Part shown: one piece after another, positions 18,668-28,228 of the stretch | How the letters are laid out: every line of letters begins with the position of its first letter | How positions within the stretch are numbered: the stretch's first letter is position 1 | Source of the DNA: an uncultured Flammeovirgaceae bacterium | Lineage (GTDB): Bacteria; Bacteroidota; Bacteroidia; Cytophagales; MED-G16 | Assembly: GCA_913046795.1 (NCBI GenBank) | Contig: CAJWTC010000008.1 | Location: 1 to 34,692, forward strand | Direction of reading: 5' to 3' | Length of the DNA: 34,692 nt | Made by a program: the position numbers and the translations under genes | Notes under the pieces: generated by a model | Databases searched by the model: none | Told to the model about the DNA's origin: nothing | What the model saw: only the letters and a program-made list of their open reading frames with translations

Positions 18668-19765
18668 ATACCATTCTGCAAAAAAGCTTGTATTTATTGT
18701 GACTTCCATTTTAGCACTCTAAAAAATCATACTGAAATTATAAATTCTATATTAGCTGAAATTGATCTCAATCAAAAAGAATTTAAAAAAAATAATATAT
18801 CTACCATATATTTTGGTGGAGGGACGCCGTCAATAATTGATAGTAGATTAATCAATAAAGTGATGCAGTCCATTCTTAAAAATCATTCAATAAAAGAAGA
18901 ATGTGAAATAACAATTGAAGCCAACCCCGATGATATCACGGATAAGAATATTAAGTCTTGGAAGAAAATAGGATTCAACAGGATAAGCTTAGGTGTCCAA
19001 ACTTTCAATGATATATGTTTAAAAAAATTAAATAGAATTCATTGCAGAGAAGATGCCATATCAGCAGTCAAAAAAATAAAGAAAGAATTTAAAAACTATT
19101 CTATTGATATCATGTTCGGGACACCAGGCTCTACCATTGAAACTTTAAGGGAAGATTTAACACACATAAAAAAATTAAATCCACCACACATTTCCATTTA
19201 TAGCCTAGATATTGAGAACACAACACCACTTTACAAGATGATAGAAAATAATAAAATAAAAATGCCTACTAGCTCTCTGGTATCAGAACAGTTTGATATC
19301 ATATCTATGGAAATGGAGCGTATGGGATATATAAACTATGAGATATCAAGTTTTTGCAGAGAAGGATTACAATCTAGACATAACTCCAATTATTGGTGTA
19401 ATGAAAAATATATTGGGTATGGACCAGGGGCACACTCCTATGATAAAAAATATAGGTATTGGAATGTAAGGGATAATGAAAAATACATTTATAAAATAAA
19501 TAACCTACTTCCTGTTTTTGATAAGGAAGAATTAACAGAGGTTCAGAAGGTTAATGAATATATATTGACAAAGATCCGAACAATGGAGGGCGTTAATATC
19601 TCTGATTTAGAAAAAATCATGGGAATAAATTTGATTAAAATAAAAAAGAGAGAAATACAATTGCTTAAAGATAAATTAATGATAGAAGATTCAGAAAATT
19701 GTATTGTCTTAACTAAAGAAGGGAAAAAAATAATTGATCATATAGTTGAGAAGATAACTATTTGA
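18647..19765 (+). CDS. hemW: Radical SAM heme chaperone HemW-like
   Basis: 372 aa; MSGIYIHIPFCKKACIYCDFHFST (CxxxCxxC), YFGGGTPSIID, EANPDDIT, RISLGVQTF, GYGPGAHSY. Confidence 0.94.
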   Translation: MSGIYIHIPFCKKACIYCDFHFSTLKNHTEIINSILAEIDLNQKEFKKNNISTIYFGGGTPSIIDSRLINKVMQSILKNHSIKEECEITIEANPDDITDKNIKSWKKIGFNRISLGVQTFNDICLKKLNRIHCREDAISAVKKIKKEFKNYSIDIMFGTPGSTIETLREDLTHIKKLNPPHISIYSLDIENTTPLYKMIENNKIKMPTSSLVSEQFDIISMEMERMGYINYEISSFCREGLQSRHNSNYWCNEKYIGYGPGAHSYDKKYRYWNVRDNEKYIYKINNLLPVFDKEELTEVQKVNEYILTKIRTMEGVNISDLEKIMGINLIKIKKREIQLLKDKLMIEDSENCIVLTKEGKKIIDHIVEKITI

Positions 19766-22568
19766 TTAATTCTTTTTTCAGATATTTAGATGTTTCCCCA
19801 ACACTTAAATTTACTACTTCTTCTGGGCTTCCTTGTGATATTATTTTACCTCCTTCGTCACCTCCTTCAGGTCCTATATCAATTATATGATCTGCACATT
19901 TTATAACGTCCATGTTATGTTCAATAATTATCACTGAATTTCCTTTATCTACTAGCCTATCAATTACTAACATCAAGTTTTTAATATCATTGAAGTGTAG
20001 ACCAGTAGTTGGTTCGTCAAGAATAAATAACGTATTCCCAGTATCTCTCTTATACAATTCAGAGGCTAATTTTACCCTCTGAGCTTCTCCTCCAGATAAC
20101 ATTGTTGACTGTTGCCCTAGAGATATATAACCTAATCCAACATCGTTAAGTGCCTTTAACTTATCTGATATTTTAGGTTGCTTACTAAAAAAATTCACAG
20201 CTTCAGAAACAGTCATCTCTAAAATATCGGATATTGATTTACCTTTAAATCTTACCTCTAAGGTTTCCCTGTTGTACCTCTTGCCATGGCAAGACTCACA
20301 CTTGACAAACACATTAGGCAAAAAATCCATCTCAACTAACCTCAGTCCTCCTCCTCTACATTCTTCACATCTTCCACCTTTAACATTAAAAGAGAAAGCG
20401 CCTTGTTTGAATCCTCTTATTTTTGATTCAATTAATGAAGAAAATAAATTCCTAATATGAGTAAATACTCCAGTATATGTAGCCGGATTTGACCTTGGGG
20501 TTCTTCCAATAGGTGACTGATCGACTTCTATTATTTTATTAATATTTTTGACCCCTTTGATTTCTAGGTAAGGTAGAGGCATTTTCCTAGATCTGTTAAT
20601 TTCTTTTTTTATTATGGCTGATAATGTGCCGTGAATTAGAGATGACTTGCCGCTTCCTGAGACACCCGTGACACAAATCAACTTACCTAATGGAAATTCA
20701 CAATTTACATCCTTAAGGTTATTTCCTGAGGCACCAAGAAGGCTGATTGACTTTCCGTTACCCTTCCTTCTTTTATGAGGGACAATTATATCAATTTCTC
20801 TATTTAAAAATTTAGAGGTAGTTGAGTTATTACTTGAAAAATTATTCGGGTCACCTTCTGCAACAATAAGACCTCCTTCCTTTCCTGGACCTGGGCCTAT
20901 ATCAATAATATGATCGGCTTTAGTCATCATGTCTCTATCATGCTCGACAACGATTACTGTATTCCCTAGATCTCTTAACTCCTTGAGAGAGTTTATTAAT
21001 TTATTATTGTCCCTTTGGTGAAGACCTATGCTTGGCTCGTCAAGAATATATAAAACACCAACTAATTTTGTGCCAACCTGGGTTGCTAACCTTATCCTTT
21101 GAGCCTCTCCTCCAGATAGTGTTCTTAGAGGTCTGTCTAAACTTAAGTAGTCCAGGCCTAAGTTCACCATAAGATCTACCCTCTGTTTAATTTCTTTTAG
21201 AATTGGTTTAGCTATTAACTTCTGCCTACTATCTAGACTCCCTTCTACTGTTTTCATCCATAAACTAAATTCCTTTATGCTCATTGAGTTTAATTCAGAA
21301 ATTGACGTGTCGTTAATTTTAAAATTTAGGGATTCTTTCTTGAGACGTTTCCCTCCACACTCTGAACAATTATCTTTTGTCACAAAATCGTCCATGAATT
21401 CTTTAGTTTTTCCAGCTCTAAATTTTATGGTCTTATTAATAAAGCCCACTACTCCATCATAGTTGGTATGCCACATCGTCCCAGGATATTTAGATGATTC
21501 AACTGCAACACTAATTTTTTTACCGTACACAATTTTTTCTAATATATCCTCAGGAATATCTTTAATAGGTGTAGATATGTCTAAACCCTCTTTTTTTAAA
21601 ATTGCGTCTATTTTTTTAAATACCCACATATCTCTGTACTGACCAAGGGGAAGAATTCCCCCTCTGCTAATACTAAGATTCTTATCTTCAATAATTGTGT
21701 CCATATGGATATGATCAACTTCTCCAATACCTTTACAGGACTCACACCATCCATATGGAGAGTTAAATGAGAAACTATTTGGTGATGGCTCCTCATATGA
21801 AATACCTGAATCAGGGTCTACAAGGTTCTTAGAAAAAAAAGTCGAGTTATTATTTTCATCTACTATATATAATGTTTTGTCACCACTCTTCAATGCCAAA
21901 TCTATAGAGTCGGTTAACCTCAAAATATTCTCTTTATTAATTGTAAGCTTATCAATTACAATCTCAATATCATGTATAACATATCTGTCTAATTGTAAAT
22001 TCTTTGTTATCTCTATAACTTCTCCATCTACCCTAACATTAGAAAATCCTCTTCTCCTAATCTGAATGAAAAGCTCTTTGTAGTGACCTTTTCTTCCCTT
22101 TACAACCGGGGCGGTAAGTATTACCTTTTTGTCATTAAATTTTCTAATGACATTTTCCACAATTTGATCCATTGTCTGAATAACCATTTTTGCTCCTGTC
22201 AAAAAAGAATATGCTACTGAAGCGCGAGCATAAAGCAACCTTAGAAAATCATATATCTCAGTAAGTGTTCCCACTGTCGACCTAGGATTTTTTGAAGTAG
22301 TCTTCTGCTCAATTGATATAACTGGGGATAGTCCATTTATTTTATCTACATCAGGTCTTTCAAGAGTACCAATAAAAGAACGGGCATAAGCAGAAAAACT
22401 TTCCATATACCTTCTCTGGCCTTCGGCATAAATGGTATTAAAAGCCAGAGAGCTTTTTCCGCTACCTGATACACCTGTGATGACAATAAGTTTATTTTTT
22501 TCGAAAGAAAGGTCTATGTTTTTAAGATTATTTTCTCTGGCGCCTAAAATTTGGATAGTATTTTTCAT
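19758..22568 (-). CDS. uvrA: Excinuclease ABC subunit A
   Basis: 936 aa; ITGVSGSGKSSLAFNTIYAEGQRRYMESFSAYARSF, LSGGEAQRIRLATQVG, zinc cysteine pairs CESCKG, CSECGGKR, CEECRGGG/CESCHGKR. Confidence 0.98.
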   Translation of the reverse strand: MKNTIQILGARENNLKNIDLSFEKNKLIVITGVSGSGKSSLAFNTIYAEGQRRYMESFSAYARSFIGTLERPDVDKINGLSPVISIEQKTTSKNPRSTVGTLTEIYDFLRLLYARASVAYSFLTGAKMVIQTMDQIVENVIRKFNDKKVILTAPVVKGRKGHYKELFIQIRRRGFSNVRVDGEVIEITKNLQLDRYVIHDIEIVIDKLTINKENILRLTDSIDLALKSGDKTLYIVDENNNSTFFSKNLVDPDSGISYEEPSPNSFSFNSPYGWCESCKGIGEVDHIHMDTIIEDKNLSISRGGILPLGQYRDMWVFKKIDAILKKEGLDISTPIKDIPEDILEKIVYGKKISVAVESSKYPGTMWHTNYDGVVGFINKTIKFRAGKTKEFMDDFVTKDNCSECGGKRLKKESLNFKINDTSISELNSMSIKEFSLWMKTVEGSLDSRQKLIAKPILKEIKQRVDLMVNLGLDYLSLDRPLRTLSGGEAQRIRLATQVGTKLVGVLYILDEPSIGLHQRDNNKLINSLKELRDLGNTVIVVEHDRDMMTKADHIIDIGPGPGKEGGLIVAEGDPNNFSSNNSTTSKFLNREIDIIVPHKRRKGNGKSISLLGASGNNLKDVNCEFPLGKLICVTGVSGSGKSSLIHGTLSAIIKKEINRSRKMPLPYLEIKGVKNINKIIEVDQSPIGRTPRSNPATYTGVFTHIRNLFSSLIESKIRGFKQGAFSFNVKGGRCEECRGGGLRLVEMDFLPNVFVKCESCHGKRYNRETLEVRFKGKSISDILEMTVSEAVNFFSKQPKISDKLKALNDVGLGYISLGQQSTMLSGGEAQRVKLASELYKRDTGNTLFILDEPTTGLHFNDIKNLMLVIDRLVDKGNSVIIIEHNMDVIKCADHIIDIGPEGGDEGGKIISQGSPEEVVNLSVGETSKYLKKELIK

Positions 22569-23482
22569 TATTTATGGTAAATGTCTTTTAGAGCTCTTTC
22601 AATTGTGGAAAATGAAAATTTAAAACTACTATCAAGAATTTTTTTTGAAGAAATATTCAATCCTTTTAAGACCAGTGAAGATTGTTCGCCAAATAAAATT
22701 CTTACAATAAGTGAAGGTGCTTTAATGAATTGGGGGTAGCGAGGCCTAAACAATACAGAAGCTAATTCTTTAGTAAACTGAATATTAGATACCACCTGAG
22801 GTGTTACTGCATTATAGACACCTTGCATTTTCTTATCTTTAATAGAGCTCTCAATAATACCTACCATATCATTTATATGAATCCAGCTAATTAACTGTGA
22901 ACCACTTCCTATCGGCACCCCAAAAAATAATTTAAAAATTGGGTATAATTTTTTCAAGACTCCACCGTCTTTTGAGAGTACTAACCCAATTCTTAAGATA
23001 ACTGACCTAATACCTAATTTTTGAAACTCTAGAGATTCATTTTCCCATTTTTTAACGACTTCAGATAAAAAGTCATCCCCCATTTTATCATTTTCAGTTT
23101 GCTTAACTTTTGTATTTTTCTTGTAGTAACCAGCAGCTGATGCCCCGATATAAACATCTGGCATTTTTTTTAACCTTTTTATCTTATCATACAATAATTT
23201 AGTTGTGTTGACTCTGCTATCTAAAATTTTCTTTTTGTATGAAGCTGTCCAACTTGACCCATCTATAGAAGCCCCTGCAAGATTTAGAACATAATTAATT
23301 CTAGGAATCATTGAAAGATCTAATTTACCCTTATCCGGACTCCAATTTATATAATGTATATTATTTTCAGATCTAGCCTTAGACCTGGTAAGGACATATA
23401 TAACAATTCCCTTACCCGAGATAGATTCAATTAAACTTTTTCCAATAAGGCCTGTTCCTCCTGTAATTAAAATAGATTTCAT
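22568..23482 (-). CDS. TIGR01777-type SDR/NAD-dependent epimerase (YfcH-like)
   Basis: From ATG at 23482: MKSILITGGTGLIGKSLIESISGKGIVIYVLTRS ... INWSPDKG ... NLAGASIDGSSWTASYKKKILDSRVNTTK ... YIGASAAGYY. TAATG overlap with uvrA start. Confidence 0.92.
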   Translation of the reverse strand: MKSILITGGTGLIGKSLIESISGKGIVIYVLTRSKARSENNIHYINWSPDKGKLDLSMIPRINYVLNLAGASIDGSSWTASYKKKILDSRVNTTKLLYDKIKRLKKMPDVYIGASAAGYYKKNTKVKQTENDKMGDDFLSEVVKKWENESLEFQKLGIRSVILRIGLVLSKDGGVLKKLYPIFKLFFGVPIGSGSQLISWIHINDMVGIIESSIKDKKMQGVYNAVTPQVVSNIQFTKELASVLFRPRYPQFIKAPSLIVRILFGEQSSLVLKGLNISSKKILDSSFKFSFSTIERALKDIYHK

Positions 23483-23522
23483 ATTATTGCAAATAACTTT
23501 TATTACGTAGATCACATAGGAT

Positions 23523-24161
23523 ATGATTTCAATTAAGAAACTAATTCCAATTTTAATAATTATTTCTAACAACGCTCTTGGAAATATATCAAAAGATAAC
23601 TCACAAATATCAAACTTGATCTTCTCAAACATCAAAGAAAAGAAGATCGAAATAAATGAAGTGACAAACCTCGCACTATCATTAGAAATATTGCTACCTA
23701 AAAAAATTGTTCAAAATGAGCTTGAAAAATTTTACAATAATTTAGGGAAATTTAAGAAAGAAAAAAAAGTAATCATATGTGACATCACATCCAAGGGCGA
23801 GTCTCTATCCTTTTTTTCTAAAACTGAAAAAAATAAGAAAAAAGTTGTTATTAACATCTCAGACGGGAAAGAATTAAAGAATATAATTTCACTTACAAAT
23901 GTTTTAGATTCCTTTAAAAAAATTCTAATGAGAAGGTTCCTAAATGATTACATTAAAAAAATTGAAGATTCTATCTCAAGAATTGATAAGATACAAAACA
24001 GAACTATCAGAAAGAACCCAAAAAAATTAGAGATGAACATCGGTTTTTTTTATAACGTTTACCAAAAAAACGAGTCAAAAAAAATAAGTTTAAAGTCAAG
24101 TCTAGAATCTCTATACGAAGAGCTTGATAGAGTAAAAATTCAATATAATTCTATTAATTAG
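23523..24161 (+). CDS. Hypothetical, possibly secreted lysine-rich helical protein
   Basis: 212 aa ORF filling the gap between the epimerase and moxR; hydrophobic N-terminus MISIKKLIPILIIISNNALGN suggests a signal peptide; no recognised family. Confidence 0.65.
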   Translation: MISIKKLIPILIIISNNALGNISKDNSQISNLIFSNIKEKKIEINEVTNLALSLEILLPKKIVQNELEKFYNNLGKFKKEKKVIICDITSKGESLSFFSKTEKNKKKVVINISDGKELKNIISLTNVLDSFKKILMRRFLNDYIKKIEDSISRIDKIQNRTIRKNPKKLEMNIGFFYNVYQKNESKKISLKSSLESLYEELDRVKIQYNSIN

Positions 24162-24162
24162 A

Positions 24163-25125
24163 TTAAGAATTAACTTCTACTTTTTCTAAAATTTGAGAAA
24201 TAATTTCTGAAGAATTTACGCCATCAGCCTCAGCTTCAAAATTTAAAATTATCCTATGATTTAATACATCTTGTGCAACTTCTTTTATATCGTCAGGTGT
24301 TACGTAATCTCTATTATTCATGAATGCATTTGCCTTACCCGCCAAGGAAAGGTTGATACTTGCTCTAGGAGAAGCACCAAAAGATATATAATCTTTAATC
24401 TCTTCCAAATTAATTAGGGAAGGATTCCTTGAAGCAAATACAATTTGAATAATATATTTTTCTACTGACTCTGAAAGAGTTATCTCATTAATAGAAGTTT
24501 TTATAGATGCTATATCTTTTTTTGATAAAATGGTTTTTACCTTACCCTCAAAATTTAAGTTAGTCATTCTCTGCATGATCTTTAGCTCTTCCTCCTGAGA
24601 AGGGTAATCAATATTTAGCTTCATCATGAACCTATCTCTCTGTGCCTCAGGAAGTGGGTAAGTACCCTCCTGATCAATCGGGTTCTGTGTTGCCAATACA
24701 AGAAAAGGTGTGTCTAACTTAAATGTGTCTTCTCCAATTGTAACCTGCCTCTCCTGCATAGACTCAAGTAATGCAGACTGGACTTTTGCTGGTGACCTAT
24801 TAATTTCATCAGCAAGGATGATGTTAGAGAAAACGGGTCCTTTCTTTACCTCAAAAGAACTTTTTTTCTGATTATATATCATTGTCCCTATAACATCTGA
24901 AGGTAATAAATCTGGGGTGAACTGAATTCTATTAAAATTAAGTCTTAGTACGTTTGCTAAAGTATTTACAGTTAATGTTTTAGCAAGGCCTGGAACACCT
25001 TCCAAAAGAATATGTCCGTTAGTGAAGAGACCCATAAGAAGTCTCTTAATCATCTGGTCTTGTCCTACCACAACCTTACCAACCTCACCTATCACGTTCT
25101 GAACCTTTAAAAAATTATCTTTCAT
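24163..25125 (-). CDS. MoxR family AAA+ ATPase
   Basis: 320 aa; HILLEGVPGLAKTLTVNTLA, RIQFTPDLLPSDVIGTMIYNQ, ILADEINRSPAKVQSALLESMQERQVTIG, VLATQNPIDQEGTYPLPEAQRDRFM. Confidence 0.96.
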   Translation of the reverse strand: MKDNFLKVQNVIGEVGKVVVGQDQMIKRLLMGLFTNGHILLEGVPGLAKTLTVNTLANVLRLNFNRIQFTPDLLPSDVIGTMIYNQKKSSFEVKKGPVFSNIILADEINRSPAKVQSALLESMQERQVTIGEDTFKLDTPFLVLATQNPIDQEGTYPLPEAQRDRFMMKLNIDYPSQEEELKIMQRMTNLNFEGKVKTILSKKDIASIKTSINEITLSESVEKYIIQIVFASRNPSLINLEEIKDYISFGASPRASINLSLAGKANAFMNNRDYVTPDDIKEVAQDVLNHRIILNFEAEADGVNSSEIISQILEKVEVNS

Positions 25126-25208
25126 AAAAAAATTTTGACAAATTTAACTATTAAATAATCTTAGATTATACCAATCCAATGTAAAAAAATGTTAAAATTA
25201 TAATACAT

Positions 25209-25781
25209 ATGGGAAGTTTAGATAAATACATAGATAATTTAGATAGTGTTATCCTTAAAGATTACCAAGAGAAAAGAGTTAAGAATATATCTCAAGAACT
25301 AAAAAATTTAATTAATACGTATAACAAGATAGTCTTTATATGTACTCATAACTCTAGAAGAAGTCAGTTATGTGAAGTTTGGGCTAAAATATTATCAAGT
25401 AGACTCAATCTAGATCTATCTTTTTTCTCTGCCGGAACTGAGAAAACAGAAGTTTATGGAGAGGCTATTAAGTCATTGAAGAGGGCGGGAATAGAATTCA
25501 ATATTGAAGGAAATAATAAACTTATAAAAAACAAAATAGAGCTACACTCAAAAACTCTTGATGAAATCAAAGAAGATGAGTTCATTTCGATAATGACTTG
25601 TTCAGATGCAGAAGGAAATTGTCCTGTAGACCCAAGATCAAAAAAAAACTTAAAGCTATTTTACGATGATCCAAAAAAATATGATGGAACAATTCGGGAA
25701 TCAAATGAATATGATAAAACCTGTAGACTTATCGCCTCAGAACTAAATGCAATATTTAAGAAACTAGTTAACCCTATCTGA
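25209..25781 (+). CDS. LMW protein tyrosine phosphatase / ArsC-like arsenate reductase family protein
   Basis: 190 aa; P-loop CTHNSRRSQ, FFSAGTEKTEVYGEAIKSLKRAGIE, MTCSDAEGNCPVDP, FYDDPKKYDGT. Confidence 0.85.
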   Translation: MGSLDKYIDNLDSVILKDYQEKRVKNISQELKNLINTYNKIVFICTHNSRRSQLCEVWAKILSSRLNLDLSFFSAGTEKTEVYGEAIKSLKRAGIEFNIEGNNKLIKNKIELHSKTLDEIKEDEFISIMTCSDAEGNCPVDPRSKKNLKLFYDDPKKYDGTIRESNEYDKTCRLIASELNAIFKKLVNPI

Positions 25782-26318
25782 AATTTCTTTATTTTTTTTA
25801 ATAAATGCAGCTGTTAAAAGAGATAATAAAGCAATAAAAAGCAGTCCCCAAGGAGATGACTTTATCAGACCTAATGGGGTGGTACTGTCTTCAATACCCT
25901 GCTCAACGCCTTCAATTGTTCCTTCAATAACTTCATCAGAAGAACCAAAACCCTCCATAAACTCCACCGTTTTTTCGACAGTGATCTGTTTAATGACCTC
26001 CGGCAGACTAGGATCTATTACGTTATACAATATAATATTAAATAAAATGCCAATTGCATAAGAAACTGCCATAGCAATAAAACTGAATTTAAAGGATTCT
26101 TTAAAGGACATGTAACCTCCAATGTTTTTTCTAAAAGTAATCCCTAGATAAATAATGAGAGAGATATTAATTGCCAAAGACAAGAGCCCAAACCACCACT
26201 CTGTCATCATCTCTATACTTATGATGTATGTTATCAATGTTATAAAAACTGATACAAACCCAAGAAGCAGACCGGCCTTCAGTACTTCCTCCTGATAATT
26301 AATTTTATTTTCACTCAT
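25764..26318 (-). CDS. DUF4199-like membrane protein
   Basis: 184 aa, four TM segments, KAGLLLGFVSVF..., YMSFKESFKFSFIAMAVSYAIGILFNIILYNVIDP typical of DUF4199. Confidence 0.82.
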   Translation of the reverse strand: MSENKINYQEEVLKAGLLLGFVSVFITLITYIISIEMMTEWWFGLLSLAINISLIIYLGITFRKNIGGYMSFKESFKFSFIAMAVSYAIGILFNIILYNVIDPSLPEVIKQITVEKTVEFMEGFGSSDEVIEGTIEGVEQGIEDSTTPLGLIKSSPWGLLFIALLSLLTAAFIKKNKEISDRVN

Positions 26319-26367
26319 GATGTTATTTTATACAACAATTTAACGCTTTTATCGTAATTTTAAAATC

Positions 26368-27135
26368 ATGAATATTAATAGAGTAACAGATCACATTAAA
26401 GAACATCAATCAAATCTCGTAAATCATAAGATCTACGATGACATAAAAACAATCGATGACTTAAAAATTTTTATGGAAAATCACGTCTTTGCGGTCTGGG
26501 ATTTTATGTCTCTCCTTAAAGGACTCCAAGTAAATTTGACATGCACTACCAACCCATGGACACCTGTTGATAACAGTGAGGCTGCCAGATTTATAAACGA
26601 AATAGTTCTAGAAGAGGAGACAGATGAAGTGAAAGAAAATAACATCACAAGTCACTTTGAATTATACCTTGAATCAATGCATGAAATAGGAGCAGATACA
26701 TCTTTTATTAAAAAATTTATAAGTGATATTAAAAATTCTTCCAACTACAGAGAAACTATAGATAATTACGATATACATAAAAATTTAAAATCCTTCATGA
26801 ATTTTACTTTTGATGTGATAGAGAGTGGAGAGGTTCATAAAATTGCCGCCGCATTCACATTTGGAAGAGAGAATGTGATCCCGGATATGTTTATTGAGAT
26901 AGTTAAAGGCTTAAACAAAGAGAACAGCTCTATCGCAGATATGTTTGTCTTCTATCTTGAGAGACACATAGAACTTGACGGAGATGACCACGGTCCGATC
27001 GCACTGAGGATGATAGAGAATCTATGTGGTAACGATGAAAAAAAATGGGAGGATGTAATGAAAATTGCAAAAAAATCTATCGAGATGAGGATTCTCTTGT
27101 GGTCTCATATTGATGAAATGATTACCAATAGATGA
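26368..27135 (+). CDS. DUF3050-like protein (heme-oxygenase-like fold predicted)
   Basis: 255 aa; HVFAVWDFMSLLKGLQ, NPWTPVDNSEAARFINEIVLEEETDE, SHFELYLESMHEIGAD, FVFYLERHIELDGDDHGPIALRMIENLCG. Confidence 0.83.
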   Translation: MNINRVTDHIKEHQSNLVNHKIYDDIKTIDDLKIFMENHVFAVWDFMSLLKGLQVNLTCTTNPWTPVDNSEAARFINEIVLEEETDEVKENNITSHFELYLESMHEIGADTSFIKKFISDIKNSSNYRETIDNYDIHKNLKSFMNFTFDVIESGEVHKIAAAFTFGRENVIPDMFIEIVKGLNKENSSIADMFVFYLERHIELDGDDHGPIALRMIENLCGNDEKKWEDVMKIAKKSIEMRILLWSHIDEMITNR

Positions 27136-27893
27136 TTGATATTGAAATAATTAAGAGGAACGACCAGGCTGAGGGAAATTTTAATAATGGCGAGATTTTA
27201 GAAAAAAAACCTGTAGGATTCCCGCAAGACGAAGGAAAGTCAAGGCCCTACTCCAACATCTTCTACTGGGCACATGCGTGGACAAATGAAAAGAAAAGTA
27301 CAATTGGTCTACATCCACACCAGGGTTTTGAGATATGTAGTTTTGTTCTGAGGGGTGAAATAAACCACTATGACACAAAACAGGAGAGATGGATAAGTCT
27401 CAAGGAGGGTGACGTTCAGATAATAAGATCCGGAAGTGGGATATCTCACTCAGAGGAATTACTTGAAAAGTCTGAAATTTTTCAGATATGGTTTGACCCT
27501 GACCTATCCAAATCCCTATCACAAGATGCAAGTTATGACGACTACAAACCCGAAGATTTTCACCTTGAAAAAAATGAAGAGTTTTATAAGAAAACTATTT
27601 CTGGACCAGGCTCAAAAATGAAAATGGATTCCAAAGGAATAGAGATATTTGAGTATCAGCTTTCTGAGAATAAGAATGTAGATATAGTTCAGGAGAAAGA
27701 ATATATATACTCCTACTTTCTAATAGAAGGGTGTTTAAGAATTGATGAAAAAACGATAGAAAAGGGAGACTTCTTTAAAGTACAATCTGATGAAAAAGTG
27801 ATACTAGAATCTGAATTAGCTTCAAAAGTATTTGTAATAAAAAGCCCAAAAAAAACAGGCTATGTGACTTACGCTGAGAAGAGGTTTTTATAA
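27132..27893 (+). CDS. Pirin family protein (cupin)
   Basis: 253 aa; NIFYWAHAW..., TIGLHPHQGFEICSFVLRGEINHYDT, EGDVQIIRSGSGISHSEE: pirin metal ligands HPH and HSE present; ATGA overlap with upstream gene. Confidence 0.93.
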   Translation: MIDIEIIKRNDQAEGNFNNGEILEKKPVGFPQDEGKSRPYSNIFYWAHAWTNEKKSTIGLHPHQGFEICSFVLRGEINHYDTKQERWISLKEGDVQIIRSGSGISHSEELLEKSEIFQIWFDPDLSKSLSQDASYDDYKPEDFHLEKNEEFYKKTISGPGSKMKMDSKGIEIFEYQLSENKNVDIVQEKEYIYSYFLIEGCLRIDEKTIEKGDFFKVQSDEKVILESELASKVFVIKSPKKTGYVTYAEKRFL

Positions 27894-27894
27894 A

Positions 27895-28170
27895 CTATTT
27901 TTCTTTTTTAAGCCTATCCTCTCTTGCCATATCTTCCACAGCATTATCAATCTGATCCACTTCTTTGAAAACTAATCTCAACCTTTTCTCAAGCTTGATA
28001 AGTTTCTTCCTATCTTCCTCATCTACTTCCTTTGACTTATATAATTTAAGAAGTTTATCAGCAGCTTTCGTTAACTTCTCTTTACTCGAATCAACATATT
28101 TATCAAAAACTTCAAATATATTCTCTTCGTCTTCATTATTAATCTGAAATCCAATTCTACTCATATACAA
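27895..28170 (-). CDS. Small charged helical hypothetical protein
   Basis: 91 aa ORF between pirin and DPP-IV genes; predicted helical (EEDRKKLIKLEKRLRLVFKEVDQIDNAVEDMA); alternative start at 28164. Confidence 0.6.
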   Translation of the reverse strand: MYMSRIGFQINNEDEENIFEVFDKYVDSSKEKLTKAADKLLKLYKSKEVDEEDRKKLIKLEKRLRLVFKEVDQIDNAVEDMAREDRLKKEK

Positions 28171-28228
28171 TTGCTTTTAAATACAATTTATTATAATTTA
28201 TGTTATCTAATTTAAATATTTCAAACCA

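Noticed and set aside
23483-23635. 51-residue N-terminal extension of the TIGR01777-type epimerase in the ORF track
   Set aside because: Conserved Rossmann start MKSILITGGTGLIG begins at 23482; the extension is the antisense of the neighbouring plus-strand ORF.
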